Part shown: piece after piece, positions 1 through 11,990 of the stretch
Layout of the letters: every line of letters starts with the position of its first letter
Position numbering within the stretch: position 1 is the first letter of the stretch
NCBI RefSeq assembly: GCF_905163445.1
Contig: NC_053180.1
Location: forward strand, 10,716,701-10,780,700
DNA length: 64,000 nucleotides
Direction of reading: 5' to 3'
Source: Pararge aegeria
Taxonomy: Eukaryota; Arthropoda; Insecta; Lepidoptera; Nymphalidae
Notes under the pieces: model-generated
Database searches by the model: none
Seen by the model: the letters and a program-made list of their open reading frames with translations, nothing else
What the model was told of the DNA's origin: nothing
Translations under genes and position numbers: made by a program

Positions 1-423
1 GCGGGGACGCTTCAGTCATGTGCCGCTTGGTCAGATACATCAACTCAGACTCATTATTTAGAACCCATTTTGAGAACCAAGCTCATTCGTTGCAGTAAAA
101 TAACTACACAATATATCATTTCGATATTCAGTAAAAAAAATGGTTACAGCTCTAGTATACAAAAAAAAAAGACTGAGAACGTAACTGTTTTCGGAACGTT
201 TCGCAACAATTTTAAATTGCATGCTACTATGAAGTAAGCGCAAAAAGAATACTCGCGATATATTCTTTCGTATTATTTAACTTCCCAAAAAAATTTACGT
301 ATTTTTTAAAACACTGTATGTAATTGATTTTTATTTTTTTGTTTCTTTCAGTTTCGTTCCAAGTTACATTCTATGGTCTTGCACAAATGTCAAAACGGGC
401 CTATTACATTTTTACGACTATAG
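1..423 (-). mobile_element. Terminal-inverted-repeat DNA transposon, partial (runs off the left edge)
   Basis: This is the reverse complement of 34224-34650 and reads identically to it throughout by eye. It ends at 423 with the inverted terminus ...CATTTTTACGACTATAG. The other half of the element lies outside the window. The 61-codon frame inside it (58-243, minus) is just element sequence and recurs unchanged at 34404-34589. A target-site duplication cannot be judged because only one end is present. Confidence 0.85.
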
Positions 424-1278
424 TTACTTAACTAATATCATTGATTGAGTAGGTAATTGTATCATTGATTAAATAGAAAATATTTCGGTCCGGTAAGGAG
501 CCTTTGTTTATAATTTTAATATCTTTACAAACTTTTCGAGCCAAATTAATGGATCGTTGGTTTAGCTACGTGAAAAATCGGTAGAAAATGATGTAGCCTG
601 TCGATTTTGGAGCTAAGTTTTAAGTCTGTCAATCCCCATTTCCTGGAAATGAGATCCAATTTCATTTGCAAGCAAAAGTTCATAAACCAACATGTCAGTA
701 ATAACTTTTGGGTACTTATTTGCGTCTGTTTGCTGCTATCAGTTCTCTATTTCACTCTACCATATTTCTATTCTTACAATAAAAAGCAGATCTTTAAGAG
801 AGCTCAAAAATTGTAAAGTAAATATAAAAAATAATTAAACACGGAGTAGGTATAACGAGATGCACAGATAATGTATGAACTTTTGTTCTGTTTCGTTCAG
901 ATATTCCTTCAGTTGCATCCTCCTATCGGTCTAGTAATATCGCACACGTTTGACCGGAGCCACAGAAAGTTATTTGCTTATTACAGAACGCATAGTTATT
1001 AATTCAAAGTATATATTTCATTTAATAATGTCAAACCTTTTCGCTTTTCTCATTGCTTTCACTGTTTAACGCATGCTAAACGGTAATCAAATCAAATAAG
1101 GATTTGTGATGATATGTACCTATGTACATATATCGCACGGGTGCGATATTTTCGAGCTAACTTAATAAATACTAAGGGTATCATTTACATTAAAGTCAAG
1201 TTGCTTCTCGGAGATTCCAAATGATTAGACGTGAACTCCCACGTCACACTGAGCAAGATCTCACGGACGAGATCGGCG
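424..1278. other. AT-rich spacer downstream of the GT31 gene
   Basis: I see no convincing coding exon here. The 69-codon frame at 607-816 lacks an ATG at its start and has no splice or family support. This stretch should hold the 3' UTR of the minus-strand gene that stops at 1279. Confidence 0.5.
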
Positions 1279-3305
1279 CTAGCTAGCACATTTCGTTTTT
1301 CCGTCCAACAGCTTACGCCAAAGGTCGAATTGCTCATGGTATTGCACCATGTGTATGGCAATCCCGCGTTGCACGGCACACGGGTGGGCAGCTACTTTCT
1401 TATTATAAAATTCTGCTACGTGTTGTCGCTTCATACCCAACCGTGCCCCAAGTACGCCCGTTATAAAAACATCTTCGAGTCTCAGGTAAGGTTCGTTTGG
1501 GGCAGCCTCTAAAAGCGGTCTTATTGCGTCTGACGTTAGCAAGTATGCGGGACCTGTCGCAAAATCCGGAAACACTTTTCCGGGAAATTGCAGTGGAGAG
1601 ACATAATACTTTGATTTCATTGTACGCTTTGGCAACGACTTTCGCACTACTTTGCCCCAAATAGTGCGCGTAACGTTTTCGTGCGTTGACACAAAGCGTA
1701 AGAGACGCGGAACGTTGATGAACATATCGTCGTCGGTTTTCAACAGCCGCGGAACACGCGGACAGTAAGTATCGGCCCACTCTAGCATCGACAATGTTTT
1801 GAGCGTCAGATTGGAATATGAATCGAATGAGCGTCCGATGACAAGATCACCGTACAATGCATCTTCAGCTTCGAGAGCGGCACGCATGGATTCCTGCGGA
1901 GAACCGAGGACGAACGCCAAAGCGACGTCGCGCCGCGCGGCGTAGTGCCCCCATGTGAGTCGAACAGCATCACGGGCTATTGAATGGGACGGCGCTGATG
2001 TGACCAAGATTAACAAGCGCAAATGTGCACCGAGCGCGGGACACAGCTCGGGGTGGGGTTGCTCGTGTCCTGCCACGTACAAGTCACGCGTGAGAACAAC
2101 GCGCGGGTCGCGGCGTGGCGTTGCAGCTGTGGGGGCGGCGGAGGGCGCTGCCGTAACGTTGCGTACTGATGTGCCTGCGTGCGGAACAATGCGTACCTGG
2201 AATGAAATAAATAAAAGTATAGTAATAGTAATCATCAAGTTAAACTGTATATGCTTATTAATTAAAACTTGCGACGTTTTATTTTCATCCATACAATATA
2301 CAAAGTAAATGAGACATAATAGACTGATATGCCAATTGGTATCAGTGCGGGGCAGTTTTTCGTCTTCAGTGAGTCCCAAGGAAAACAAAATCTTGGTCAA
2401 ACTGCTGTGCCTCTCAAAGACGCAAGAGGGATAAGTAAGGAAACCGATCTCTCGGATTAGCCTCAAGAGCTTGGTGGATACCCGGGCACCGGTGCGTTTT
2501 CAGGATATCCAGTGACTCTAAACATACGGCTATCTATCAATCATCTAATCCAAAATCTCCAGATCAATTAGTAACAGCTAAGTATAAAGTAAGAAGTTAA
2601 TAGAGCTGTCCTTATTGATAGGGAAAAGTGGGAAAAGTATAGATACTAATGTGTTTAGTGTGCGCCGAAGAACTAAGAATCAAATACCAAGTATCCCGAT
2701 CTCTTGACCCCCCGGCAGTCATTTTCTGGAGGTTATTATAAATATATATCATCATATCAACAAAATGATGCTTAATGCCGATATAGGTCATTTGTAGAGG
2801 GTTCAAATTACTCGCTATACAGCTGTGTCTAGTGGCTGCAAAGCTTTCGGCGCGGGATCACCATTACAGCCAACACTTAGGGTCTCCAGCATCAGGCTTT
2901 GTCAGGAATTCAGGTTCTTACTCTCGTTACTACACTTCTCTAGACTTGATAACGTCAATATACGCCCTATTATGGGCAAACCCTCCCTGTGGGTCCCTGG
3001 TTCAGTCCAGCAGTGGATTGTCATAGGATATTGATGATCATGAATCATTTATCGAGACTTACCGTAGACTCAATCTTGGAGGGTTCTATCTTAGATGCTT
3101 CTAGTTTCGTCGTGTCAGCGAGCGGCTGCGACGGTGGCATAACATCTGCAGCGACGGGTACTGCTAGTGCGGGTCGGGGGCGAGGCGGCGGCGCGGGCGC
3201 TTGTCTTGCCAGCAGAAGCAGCAGCAACGCCGCGAGGGCGGTTAGCGCGGCGGCGTGCGAGCGCCGCAAAGTACCGCCCGCGCCTATAGCGCCCATCGCG
3301 ATCAA
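1279..3305 (-). CDS. Beta-1,3-galactosyltransferase-like glycosyltransferase (GT31), two exons
   Basis: Coding exons are 3063-3305 and 1279-2196 on the minus strand (81 codons plus 306 including stop; 386 aa). The donor is ACG|GTAAGT and the acceptor TTCCAG|GTACGC, both phase 0. The product should be a Golgi type II membrane enzyme that adds galactose (or GalNAc/GlcNAc) in beta-1,3 linkage to glycan acceptors. Residues 18-33 form a Leu/Ala signal anchor, followed by a Pro/Ala-rich stem. The catalytic domain carries the GT31 marks R-L-TWG (about 160-164), FVLG (176-179), KTDDDMF with the metal-binding DDD at 236-238, and EDVF (322-325). N-glycosylation sequons sit at 94, 210 and 255. The open frame continues upstream of exon 2 to 2466, but that part is intron: it lacks family motifs and the splice phases fit. 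The length is normal for the family. The acceptor specificity, and which GT31 subgroup it belongs to, cannot be read from the sequence. Confidence 0.9.
2985..3045 (+). repeat. Short dispersed repeat (CCAGCAGTGG...TATTGATGAT tail) in the GT31 intron
   Basis: The words CCAGCAGTGGATTG and ATATTGATGAT recur at 15315-15352 and, degraded, near 32940. This is the well-known lepidopteran repeat end that reads like 'cagcagtgggactgtaataggctgatgatg'. It sits just outside the exon-1 donor. Confidence 0.6.
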
Positions 3306-6300
3306 CCAGTCGACCCAACCGGAAACAGCATTTCACACGATCGCGTCTGAAAAATACAGATATATTTGTGCTATATCGATCAACGTAATAATGCTGAACG
3401 ACTTATTTTTACACGTTTGTATTAGCTTCACCTGTATGTTTGTTTGAATGTTTATGTTTGTAACCGACTCCTTTGGACTTGATTTTAAGCCTCTTTCCAA
3501 TTTGCAAAATAAGATTTTTATTAATTTACATAGTTTTCATCCATAGTCGATAAGGCAGGAATGATGTTTATTTCAATTTCCAACCATTATCTTAAGCCGA
3601 TTTCTCTAATACCTAATAATAAATTTGATGGTGAATGGATGACTAGTTAATTTTGCTTTTCAGTTAAAAACGCCTACCGATCGCCGTGATCAATAACACC
3701 CGTCCTTATCCTTGAATAATGGATAGCATATATGCAATATTTTTTCTCAATATCCTATGACAATCATTTCGTAATTCATTGAGAACTCAAAACCTTCACA
3801 GCGTTTATATTATTTGTTTGGTAAATAAAAATATAAGACGTTAGGCACGAGTTTCTTAACATACGTTCATTTATTTAATAAAAACGCAAACGTGACCATA
3901 TTACAGTGTAATAGGTATTATCACATTCCGTAGGTATGCGTGTCAAGGATACCATTATACAGGATACAGAGATATCTCCATTTTCTTCCTGTCAATATCA
4001 CCATAGAGGTAGACGCTGGGGTTGAACATTGATATCTAATTTCTTCACTGTTAAATCTTCTTGGTCGTTGGTAGCCTTTACGGCCTATGCCTACCCTGTT
4101 AAAAATCCATTTGAATACTTATTCAACAGCAAGGTGAATAGGGTGGTACGGAATGGAAAATAAAGAAATTTAGAGAACTAGGCTATCACCGCTTTTCACT
4201 ATCGTAGTAATGTAGATTAATATAACTAGCGTTAGCGACGCAGCAAATTTACACTTAACACTTAACGCCGCGGTATTTGAGTATATATCTAATTTTCATT
4301 CTGTATAAGCAAATAAAACTTTTCACACCTACCTAACCTTCGTCTATTAATTTCCATCGAGAATTTTAAAAAAAACCGGAGTTTCTTTTCTTGTATTTCC
4401 TCTTGCACCGAGCACAAGGTTCATCTGATCATGACATTACTCGGTCACGATCAGCCTAAACATACCCTTGTTTAGCAAGATGCTGAACACGGAATCCTCA
4501 TTAGTTGTTTTAGTAAATTAATTGATTTTATAGAGGCCGCAACAAGGTTTCGCAAAAACAACAAATTCAACAAACCTGTTGCAAGTTCAAAAAATAATCT
4601 GGGTATTTAGTATAATTAATCTTAAAAACTACTTGCCCTGGTTGAGTTTTTATATTCCTTTCAAATCACGTATAAAAAAACGTAAAAAGAAAATTAGCAG
4701 TGGCAGAACGCAATTTTGAAATATTATCGTCGCAAGATTGCCTCTCTCTACAAGACCCATTTCGGAGAGCAAAGGTACTCAATTACTATTTAATTCAGTA
4801 CCTCCCACACCTTCTAACATCGAACTGCGAAGCGTCGTAAGGGTAACAAAATATATCCTTAACCCGCCACGTTTAGTATCTAGAAACTTCAATCACATTG
4901 CAGTCAGAAACGTTGGAGATAAATAAATCAACAAAAAAACATGAAATTTAACAAAAACAATTAAGTAGTTACCTACAAGGTCTTGCTTAAATGCACGAAA
5001 AACCAGAACCAGTACTATTTTTAGGATTAAAATATTACCTATATACATAAGTAACGATGAACGGACAAGCAACGCAAGTACCGATTCAGACATCAATTTG
5101 TTTTTTTGTATAATAATGATAACAATCATTGATACAGGATTATCTCAGAATTGATGCATATCCACTCATATTTTTTTGTCTATCAAATTAATGAATAAAT
5201 CTCGAACTTACGATAAATAATACGAACATATGGATAAAGTTTAAAAGATTTTATAATTACGTTAAGAGTTTTAACAGAAAAGCCATGAGATGAAACTTAA
5301 AATGAATTTGAATACGCTTTAATTTTTGTGGAATTTAAGTGACCGGAAATATCTGTAATGTCTTCACTGGTCTGGTCCCTTGAGATTCTAAGCTTTGCGC
5401 GACAAAACATTAGGTACCATACATTTTACCTAAAGAGATATATTAACTCATATATTAATCAGATGAATATATATTTACCATAAATAATAATAGATTCCGA
5501 TATAGAGCTAAATAGCCTCGAAGGTTTAGAAAAAAGACTGAAATCAGAAAAATTTTAGGCTCTAAATAAGTCTCATAAATGGTTTACTTTTGTACAACTT
5601 TTGTCTTGATTAAATGGAAATAAAGGGATAACAGATATATAAGTTAGATGACTAATGTTTGTTATTGGAAGCCAATCAATTCCAAGAAAGCAATCATGAA
5701 TATGAAAGTGAAACAAAAAACGCTGGGCTGATAATAATTCATCATTCAAATCATGAATCAGGCATTTAAACGAAGACCAATACATAACAATATCTATTTC
5801 GTAAGGTTTGTTGGAAACAAATTTTACCCCATGGCGATAAAAAAGATATGTGCATAATAATATGATTGAACGGAAATTTTAATTGTAACATTTAACAGCG
5901 ATGTTACATCGTCAATGTTAAACATGTTATCAGATAGTTTCGCATTTCAGCTAACACAGATGCCCGCAGGGGTTTTTGAGTCATTCTCATAATAAACGGT
6001 TTTAAACAGTTATCACTTAGTGAAACTAACGAAATTTTTTGCGATTTCCTAGAATATTACAGTTAAGAGTTAAAACCATTAACAAGGTTTAAAAATATTA
6101 AATTACATTTTTCACTCGCTTTTAGCACATACAACGTGTAACCGAATTACGAAATAATGTTGAAGGATGCATAAGTATATTTTATAAGGAATCACCCTGT
6201 AAAAATATTAAATCAAAAGAAGCATATTAATTATTTTTGCATGCAAGCTAATTCCAATCATTCTTATTGTTTGCTTATGACAACCCTATTGAAAATAAAA

Positions 6301-6587
6301 GACCCACACGCGCGCTTAGTACCTATCCTACGCGACGCTTATCCATTAAAGTGACAGGAGTCACACGACTTTAATTTTGCATGTGATGCATGTGTTTTGA
6401 TTAATTACCCGCCCTAAGGCTGTATCTGATTTCTTTCAGTAAAAATTATGGCAATGGTTTATTCAAAAAACTATTAGGTTTTCGGTTTCTCAGATAAGTC
6501 TCAGAGACAGTACATAATGTACCTCTAAGTCAGCCTGTGAAGTATTATTTCGGTTTTCATTTAAACGTTGTATAGTATATATAACAC
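3306..6587. other. Intergenic, nothing convincing seen
   Basis: AT-rich sequence upstream of the GT31 start, which should include its promoter and 5' UTR. The frames at 4738-4926, 4893-5129 and 5573-5785 have no recognisable motifs or splice support. A short block at 5366-5393 (CACTGGTCTGGTCCCTTGAG) repeats a stretch of the SINE at 6658-6685. Confidence 0.4.
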
Positions 6588-6875
6588 CCTCCTTGACGCA
6601 GCGGTGAGCGCTGTGGTTTTAAGTGGGATTGGTTGGTGGAGATGGTTCGATCGATTTTCACTGGTCTGGTCCCTTGGGATTCTTTAGCCGTGGGTTACCA
6701 CCTGGGTTCGATTCCTGGCAGTGCAATTTGGATATTTATAATTTCTTAATTTTCTTTGGTCTGGGCTGGGCAGCTTCAAACATAGCTAGTCCCGACGCTC
6801 CGTTTAGCGTTCCGGTACGATTTCGCGTAGATACCTTTGAGGGGTGTGATGGTTTTAATATAACTGGCATACCCT
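6588..6875 (+). repeat. tRNA-headed SINE, degraded copy
   Basis: A promoter-like head (GCAGCGGTGAGCGCTGTGG, then GGGTTCGATTCC as a B-box) is followed by ATTTATAATTTC...TTTCTTTGGTCTGG and a body matching 49658-49900 in order. The 119-codon frame that crosses it (6623-6982) is repeat sequence, not a gene. Confidence 0.75.
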
Positions 6876-7264
6876 CAAACGAAATATTACCAACCGAAAC
6901 CATGAATAGGGTCTACGAAACCAATCTAGATTTTATGAACAATTATTGTATGAACTTGCCGTCGAGGGGTTCCAATCCTTAATCACCGAAAATCTTCATA
7001 CAGAACTTCAACGAGCGAACGAGCTTGTGATAAGTTAAGAATTGACTGGACATGGAGTAATATCGCCAAAAATCGTTTCAAACTAATTGCCCCTATTTTA
7101 ACATGTAACAAGTAGATACTGTTACAACGGAGAAAGGGAGTGAAGGTGGGGGATAAGTAATGCAAACTAGTTGACGTAATCAGAATAAGCTCCATTCTAA
7201 CTTTATCAATTATTACGATGGTTCATTATCCGAAAAAATAAGAATTACTTGAAATAAAAGCGCA

Positions 7265-7520
7265 CTTTCCTTTATATGAATGCCTCGTTGGTCTAGTAGT
7301 CGCCAATTTTGACTTTGGAATACGTTCCTTTGTTCGATTGTGGTTTTTTCTCTTAAAATCTTACCGTGACTGCCCTGGGTTAGGAAAAAGCGTGGCACAT
7401 GCCTGTACCTCCAAAAGCAAGTTAAGCGTTCGTTCCCAGTTATCACCATAAACATGCGACAATGATCGTTACGCCCACAACCCCGTAGTGGAGCCACATA
7501 GTGGCTATATAGTCTAAAAT
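7265..7520. repeat. Dispersed repeat related to 23.5 and 11.1 kb
   Basis: The tRNA-like start CGTTGGTCTAGTAGTCGCC resembles the head at 23486 (GTTAGTCTAGTGGTTCGC), and the later part shares words with the 11.1 kb repeat. The minus-strand frame 7213-7578 is carried by it and has no protein family support. Confidence 0.45.
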
Positions 7521-8030
7521 CCTTTACCCTATGAGATATAGTTGGACATTTAAAGGACAATGTTGATGATAAAAACATCGAACCTGCTATAAGAATTTTG
7601 GTTTACTGATACTAAAGATAGCTAATGTGTACATGTGTGTAGTAAAGGTGTGTAGTATTGTATTAACCTTGGGTTAAAGTTCCCATTTCTTTCACTACAC
7701 ATACAACGCCGCTTGTATAAATTGTGTACAAAATATCTGCAGACATAAATTTAGTGTGGGCGATGTGAACAATGAAGCCGAACTGTAATAAGTACTAAAT
7801 TGAGTATCGTAATAGCTGATTGTTAACTCATATTTGACTGGTTGTACTGGTATTAGATAGCTGGTAGGTAGGTACTCTATTTTTTCTTTGGAATATACAG
7901 GTTACTTGGTTACTTGTATTCAAGCAATAGTACTCACATTTTTTATTTCAGACATGCTCGTATCACTTGACCTGAGTATGAATGAGCGCCTGGTTATGAA
8001 AAACGTTAAGAATTCGACTCATAATCGTTG

Positions 8031-8160
8031 TTATGCCATGTGGTGACGACGGATCAAAATACATCTGTCACCACCCCATTTCTTGCCGCGGGTGTCGTAC
8101 GAGGTGACTAAGGGAACATAACCGAGAACGGGCAGCAGCGCCCTCTGTAGTATCTACTGC
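8031..8160 (+). repeat. Dispersed lepidopteran repeat (GGTGTCGTACGAGG type)
   Basis: It contains GCCATGTGGTGACGACGG, then CGGGTGTCGTACGAGGTGAC and GGGCAGCAGCGCCCTCTG, a word order I recognise from many lepidopteran genomes as a non-LTR or related repeat tail. A shorter related piece lies at 32790-32845 (GCCATGTGGTGATGGCAGA). Confidence 0.6.
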
Positions 8161-8244
8161 AATCACCAACCAGCTTTCGCTTTACGCTTTTCTCACCAAC
8201 GTGTTTTTTAAACGGTTTATAGTTATGGCAGGTTGAACAGAAAA

Positions 8245-8455
8245 TTTTTTAAAGTAATAATTAACCAAGCAGATTGCCCACCCGATGGTAAGTGGAAAAC
8301 CATCGCCTATAAACAGAGCTTTTCTAAACAGTGCATGCAAGGAACACGTCCTGCAACGTATCGCCCTGTGTCTATCAACTTGAGGCGTAAGTAGGTGTTA
8401 AGCCGCACTTGCTTGTTATTGAACCGGCAGACGCGCCCTTCAATTAATACTTTCC
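8245..8455 (+). repeat. Dispersed lepidopteran repeat (ACCAAGCAGAT...CCATCGCCTA)
   Basis: The ordered words ACCAAGCAGAT, AACCATCGCCTATAAACA, GCATGCAAGGAACAC, CCTGCAACGT and CCCTGTGTC recur in the same order at 43020-43215. This is a common lepidopteran SINE-like family; both copies are diverged. Confidence 0.75.
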
Positions 8456-9012
8456 CAGAGGAGAGTTCTGCCACTAAAGCTCTGCCACTATTAATTGGGT
8501 TTGTTTGCAGGCAACAGCTATTTTGTAGTGGAATTTAAAGAGCCCATCCCAAACGATTCACTGATAAGGCGAAATAACTGGATGAACCACAAGACATAAG
8601 TCAGAGAACGCAACTGTAAGAACTGATCAATATCACGATAAAATTGATAATTAATCCCCTTTCCGATTCGAGCACGCCACATCTTATTGTAATTTACCTT
8701 GCCATAAACAATAGAAAATTGCAAAACATTGTCGTACAATACGACTTTTTAGATAATTAATTCCAACGAACAAAGGAAAAACATGATAAGAGGAAAGTGT
8801 GAATTTTTATTATACTCAACTCGTCCGGAAATTCTAGAAATTAGTAACAGAGGCTCTGGCGGTTTTGTGACACATATACAGAGATAGCCTAGTAAGTAGT
8901 AAGGAAAACAACCTGCACGGCTTGATTTCTCCATAGGTTTCGCAAAGGCTTGCGAAGTCTAGTGATCCGCACTTAGCTAGCATCCCATCAGATCAGCACA
9001 ATAGTGGACACC

Positions 9013-9045
9013 ATGATAGGTTGATAATGATTATCAACCTATCAT
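9013..9045. repeat. Perfect short inverted repeat (16-bp arms, 1-nt centre)
   Basis: ATGATAGGTTGATAAT is followed by one G and then its exact reverse complement. It lies in intergenic sequence and belongs to no repeat I could identify. Confidence 0.9.
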
Positions 9046-10687
9046 GATCAATCATTTACATTGTTTACCAAGTCGTTCTAGCGAAGAAACTAATAGTTTT
9101 TATTTGGTTGAACTCAAATACGAAACTAAACTGACAGACTTCAAAGCAATACACAAATATAAAAGTTGTCAATATTTCTTAAGTTGGACACACATCTTTA
9201 AATAAGATTTGTGAACCTCGTTTAAGTAACTAAATATTTTGTGTTGTTTAAAGTTTTAGTTTATACAATCTTCTTTGGCGAGGACTAAGCTGTCACGATC
9301 GCTGTTGGTAATTTTATTAAATTACGTAAGAAACCTTAATTTTAACAATTTTCTTTGTCGGCATTAACAAAGCTAGTAAATGAGAATTTGCGTCGTTACA
9401 ATCTTAATTCTTAAACATATTTAATGTTATGCGTCCCATATCATACGTCATTATTATATGATATTCAATAGTTCAAGTCACGAAGCGCATGTACTCATAT
9501 CAAGGTTACGGAGTGGTATTGCTACTATAAAAATGATACAAATTATACAAGTTTAGTAATCAAATTAAAAAGTTAATTTTCACTTTGTAGCTTGATTCCA
9601 AACACCAGTATTGACAATCGTACATATATATTATAATACAGACCGGAACGGCTTGAAAAGCTTTAAGACCGGAAAATGTATACGTAAATACCATTGGGCC
9701 TGGAAAGCTCCAGGAACTTATAATATACAAGTGTGACAGTCAACGTGTTTGCATCTCAGCTAGGAAGCCATGCTATAAATGTACAGATGCAGGTAGTTGG
9801 TGAGTCAGTGGTGGTCAGAGAGGTCAAGGCCCTACCACTCGCTCCTAACGGCAACCACACACATGCATAGAATACCTGCGCGGCCATCAACGCCCGCGAG
9901 CAATAACAAGCAATGGCAATGCTGAGTGAATAATTGCGACGATTCATGTTACATAGATTTTTTACACTTTTTACAACATCAACTCTTTATGGAGCTCTAA
10001 ATATGTAGCCCAGTAGCTTTAGTTGAGGCAGTGGTATGGTTTCTTCTTAATACTCTTTTAAAATGAAAATTCATGTTATGTCGACTTTGACACTTGTAAG
10101 TTAAAGCCTATTTACAGCTCTATATCCTCGAGCTTTGCATTGGGTCCCACATTTTCTTTATGTTTTACTACTTTCGAATCATAAAAACCAACAAATATAA
10201 ACACAAATTCACTTACGCATTTGTTAAATGAATTTTGAATGTGGATTAACACGCAATTATTCAAGTCGGACGTAACAAGCATCAAACACGTTTGTTGAAC
10301 AACTTCAAGGCTCAATCCAATTATGTATTGGTACAAATTCGGTCGTTGAACATCGTCACAGTTCATATGAAATCGATACAAAGCATACCACACTTACTAC
10401 AATACCCAAAGGTATTATCCTATTCTAAGTTTGAAATTCTATCATGATCTTTACTACGTCCGTAACAAGATTAGTGGTAAATAATGGTGACAAAGTGGTG
10501 TCACGTTTTTCCGTAGTAATTGTGTGGTTATTCCAGTGCTCAATAATAATTATTGACTGATCAGAAGAGTGAATTCTCTAAAAGGGCGCAATAATTGACA
10601 CTTGGCAGCGTGCTATATCAATTTTTTATATGTTTCCGTTCATTCTCCCTAACTTCGTCCATTATCTTAACTTCATTCTACCATAAA

Positions 10688-10845
10688 GGGATGTCTGTAG
10701 GAGATCGCTTAAAGCGATGAGACCGCCTTTGCGCATTATATATATATATATTGCTATGTATTTTTTTTTGTTTTTGTTAGTTCTTGTTTTCACTTTTAAT
10801 TTGTGCAATAAAGGCTTTATCCATCAATCTATCTATCTATCTTCC
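10688..10845 (+). mobile_element. LINE 3' end (5'-truncated)
   Basis: GAGATCGCTTAAAGCGATGAGACCGCC type sequence, then GCGCATTATATATA, a T-rich run, GTGCAATAAAGG and a (TCTA)n tail. This is the typical 3' UTR and microsatellite tail of lepidopteran jockey-like LINEs. A second tail of the same kind is at 26765-26905. No coding part remains. Confidence 0.7.
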
Positions 10846-11099
10846 CCTGATGATGTACTCAAGAAATAATCATGTTTGGACTACAAACCTCGAGGTGTTC
10901 CTTCGAATTCCGGGGCGCACAACGAACATGACTTGCTATACTCCTCGTGCGCGAAAATGAACTTTTATCGAGGAGTATAACAAATTAAGCTTCATGCTCA
11001 TTGTACTCGTATATCATGGAATACCTCAAAGTTACGCCTGCTTTCATCCAATACCGGGGCGTAAAACATATTGTTAGGTATTGGGATTGTCTGTCGGTA

Positions 11100-11245
11100 G
11101 GGTTTATTGAGGAATTGGCGATATGTCACCCTCGTGCCTCGGAGAGGTTAAGCCGTCTGTTCCAGTTATTATGACTAACATGTGAGAATAAACAGCAAAG
11201 CCCGACAGCCCGCATTGGAGTATGTGACCAGCGGAACACTATACG
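11100..11245. repeat. Dispersed repeat (GTGCCTCGGAGAG...TTAAGCCGTC)
   Basis: GTGCCTCGGAGAGGTTAAGCC is shared, with changes, with 14285-14320 (ACGGAGAGCACATTAAGCCGTC) and 23625-23660. It is a frequent lepidopteran repeat motif. No coding sequence was found. Confidence 0.55.
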
Positions 11246-11814
11246 TTAAGAATGATTATGATTATAAACTCGACTCTCCAGAACTAGCTTCTTAGTGGAA
11301 GTTGAATAGTATCCTCACAATTCAAGTCACGCGAAACCGCCTAGCTTTATATATATATACAAAATGCATTTGAAAAGTATTAAGTTTTCTGGATGGCAAA
11401 CTCGCGACCGACTTAATCGCTCAAGCAAAAACACTTCAGGGTTGAAATACTGACTCTACATTTTTTCACAAGGCGGATATCTATCTCGTTAGTAGGCTCA
11501 AAGCTATAATGTAAGATATTTTTGCAGTACTATGAGCTACTATTACTACTAATGAGCTAAACAAAAACTATTCTCACCACCAGGCAGCGGTCGCTGTTGA
11601 TTTGAATACGAGTTAATTAACTAACTCAAATGAGGAGGATCAATTCGACACGTCTTTTTAATGTCATTTCAATGATTTCTTTGAGCTTTGTTTGACTTTG
11701 ATTACGTAACTCTTTTGTATAGGAACAATATTGACTTCACATAAAAAAAAAAATAGTGAATTAAAATACTGAAATGGTTTAAAAAAAACTAAATCAACCT
11801 TACAGCAGTTATAA

Positions 11815-11990
11815 ATTCAAAATTCATTTATTTCAAGCAGGCCTAATATAAGAACTTTTTAAACGTCAAGTGTTTCTAGTGACTCTACCACCGGTTCGAA
11901 AGGCAGATTCTTCCGAGAAGAAGCCGGCAAGAAACTCAGCAGTTGCTCTTTACAATCATCATTTTACAATTTAACAATCATTGTTCTATC
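11815..11990 (+). repeat. Dispersed repeat (GAGAAGAAGCCGGCAAGAAACTC)
   Basis: The core AGAAGAAGCCGGCAAGAAAC is present in reverse orientation at 49110-49140, where the flanking sequence (ATTCATTTATTTC-like and ACGT-CAAG-like parts) also corresponds. It is a common lepidopteran element and is non-coding here. Confidence 0.65.

Noticed and set aside
607..816. 69-codon plus-strand frame next to the transposon end
   Set aside because: It has no ATG at its start, no domain and no splice support, and sits in AT-rich spacer.
1403..1780. 125-codon minus-strand frame and 1955-2308 plus-strand frame
   Set aside because: Both are other-frame shadows of the GT31 catalytic exon.
2197..2466. N-terminal extension of the GT31 exon-2 frame up to 2466
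   Set aside because: It lacks family motifs, crosses a clear TTTCATTCCAG acceptor, and the membrane anchor is found in the separate exon 3063-3305.
6623..6982. 119-codon open frame
   Set aside because: It translates a degraded tRNA-headed SINE that recurs at 49.7 kb.
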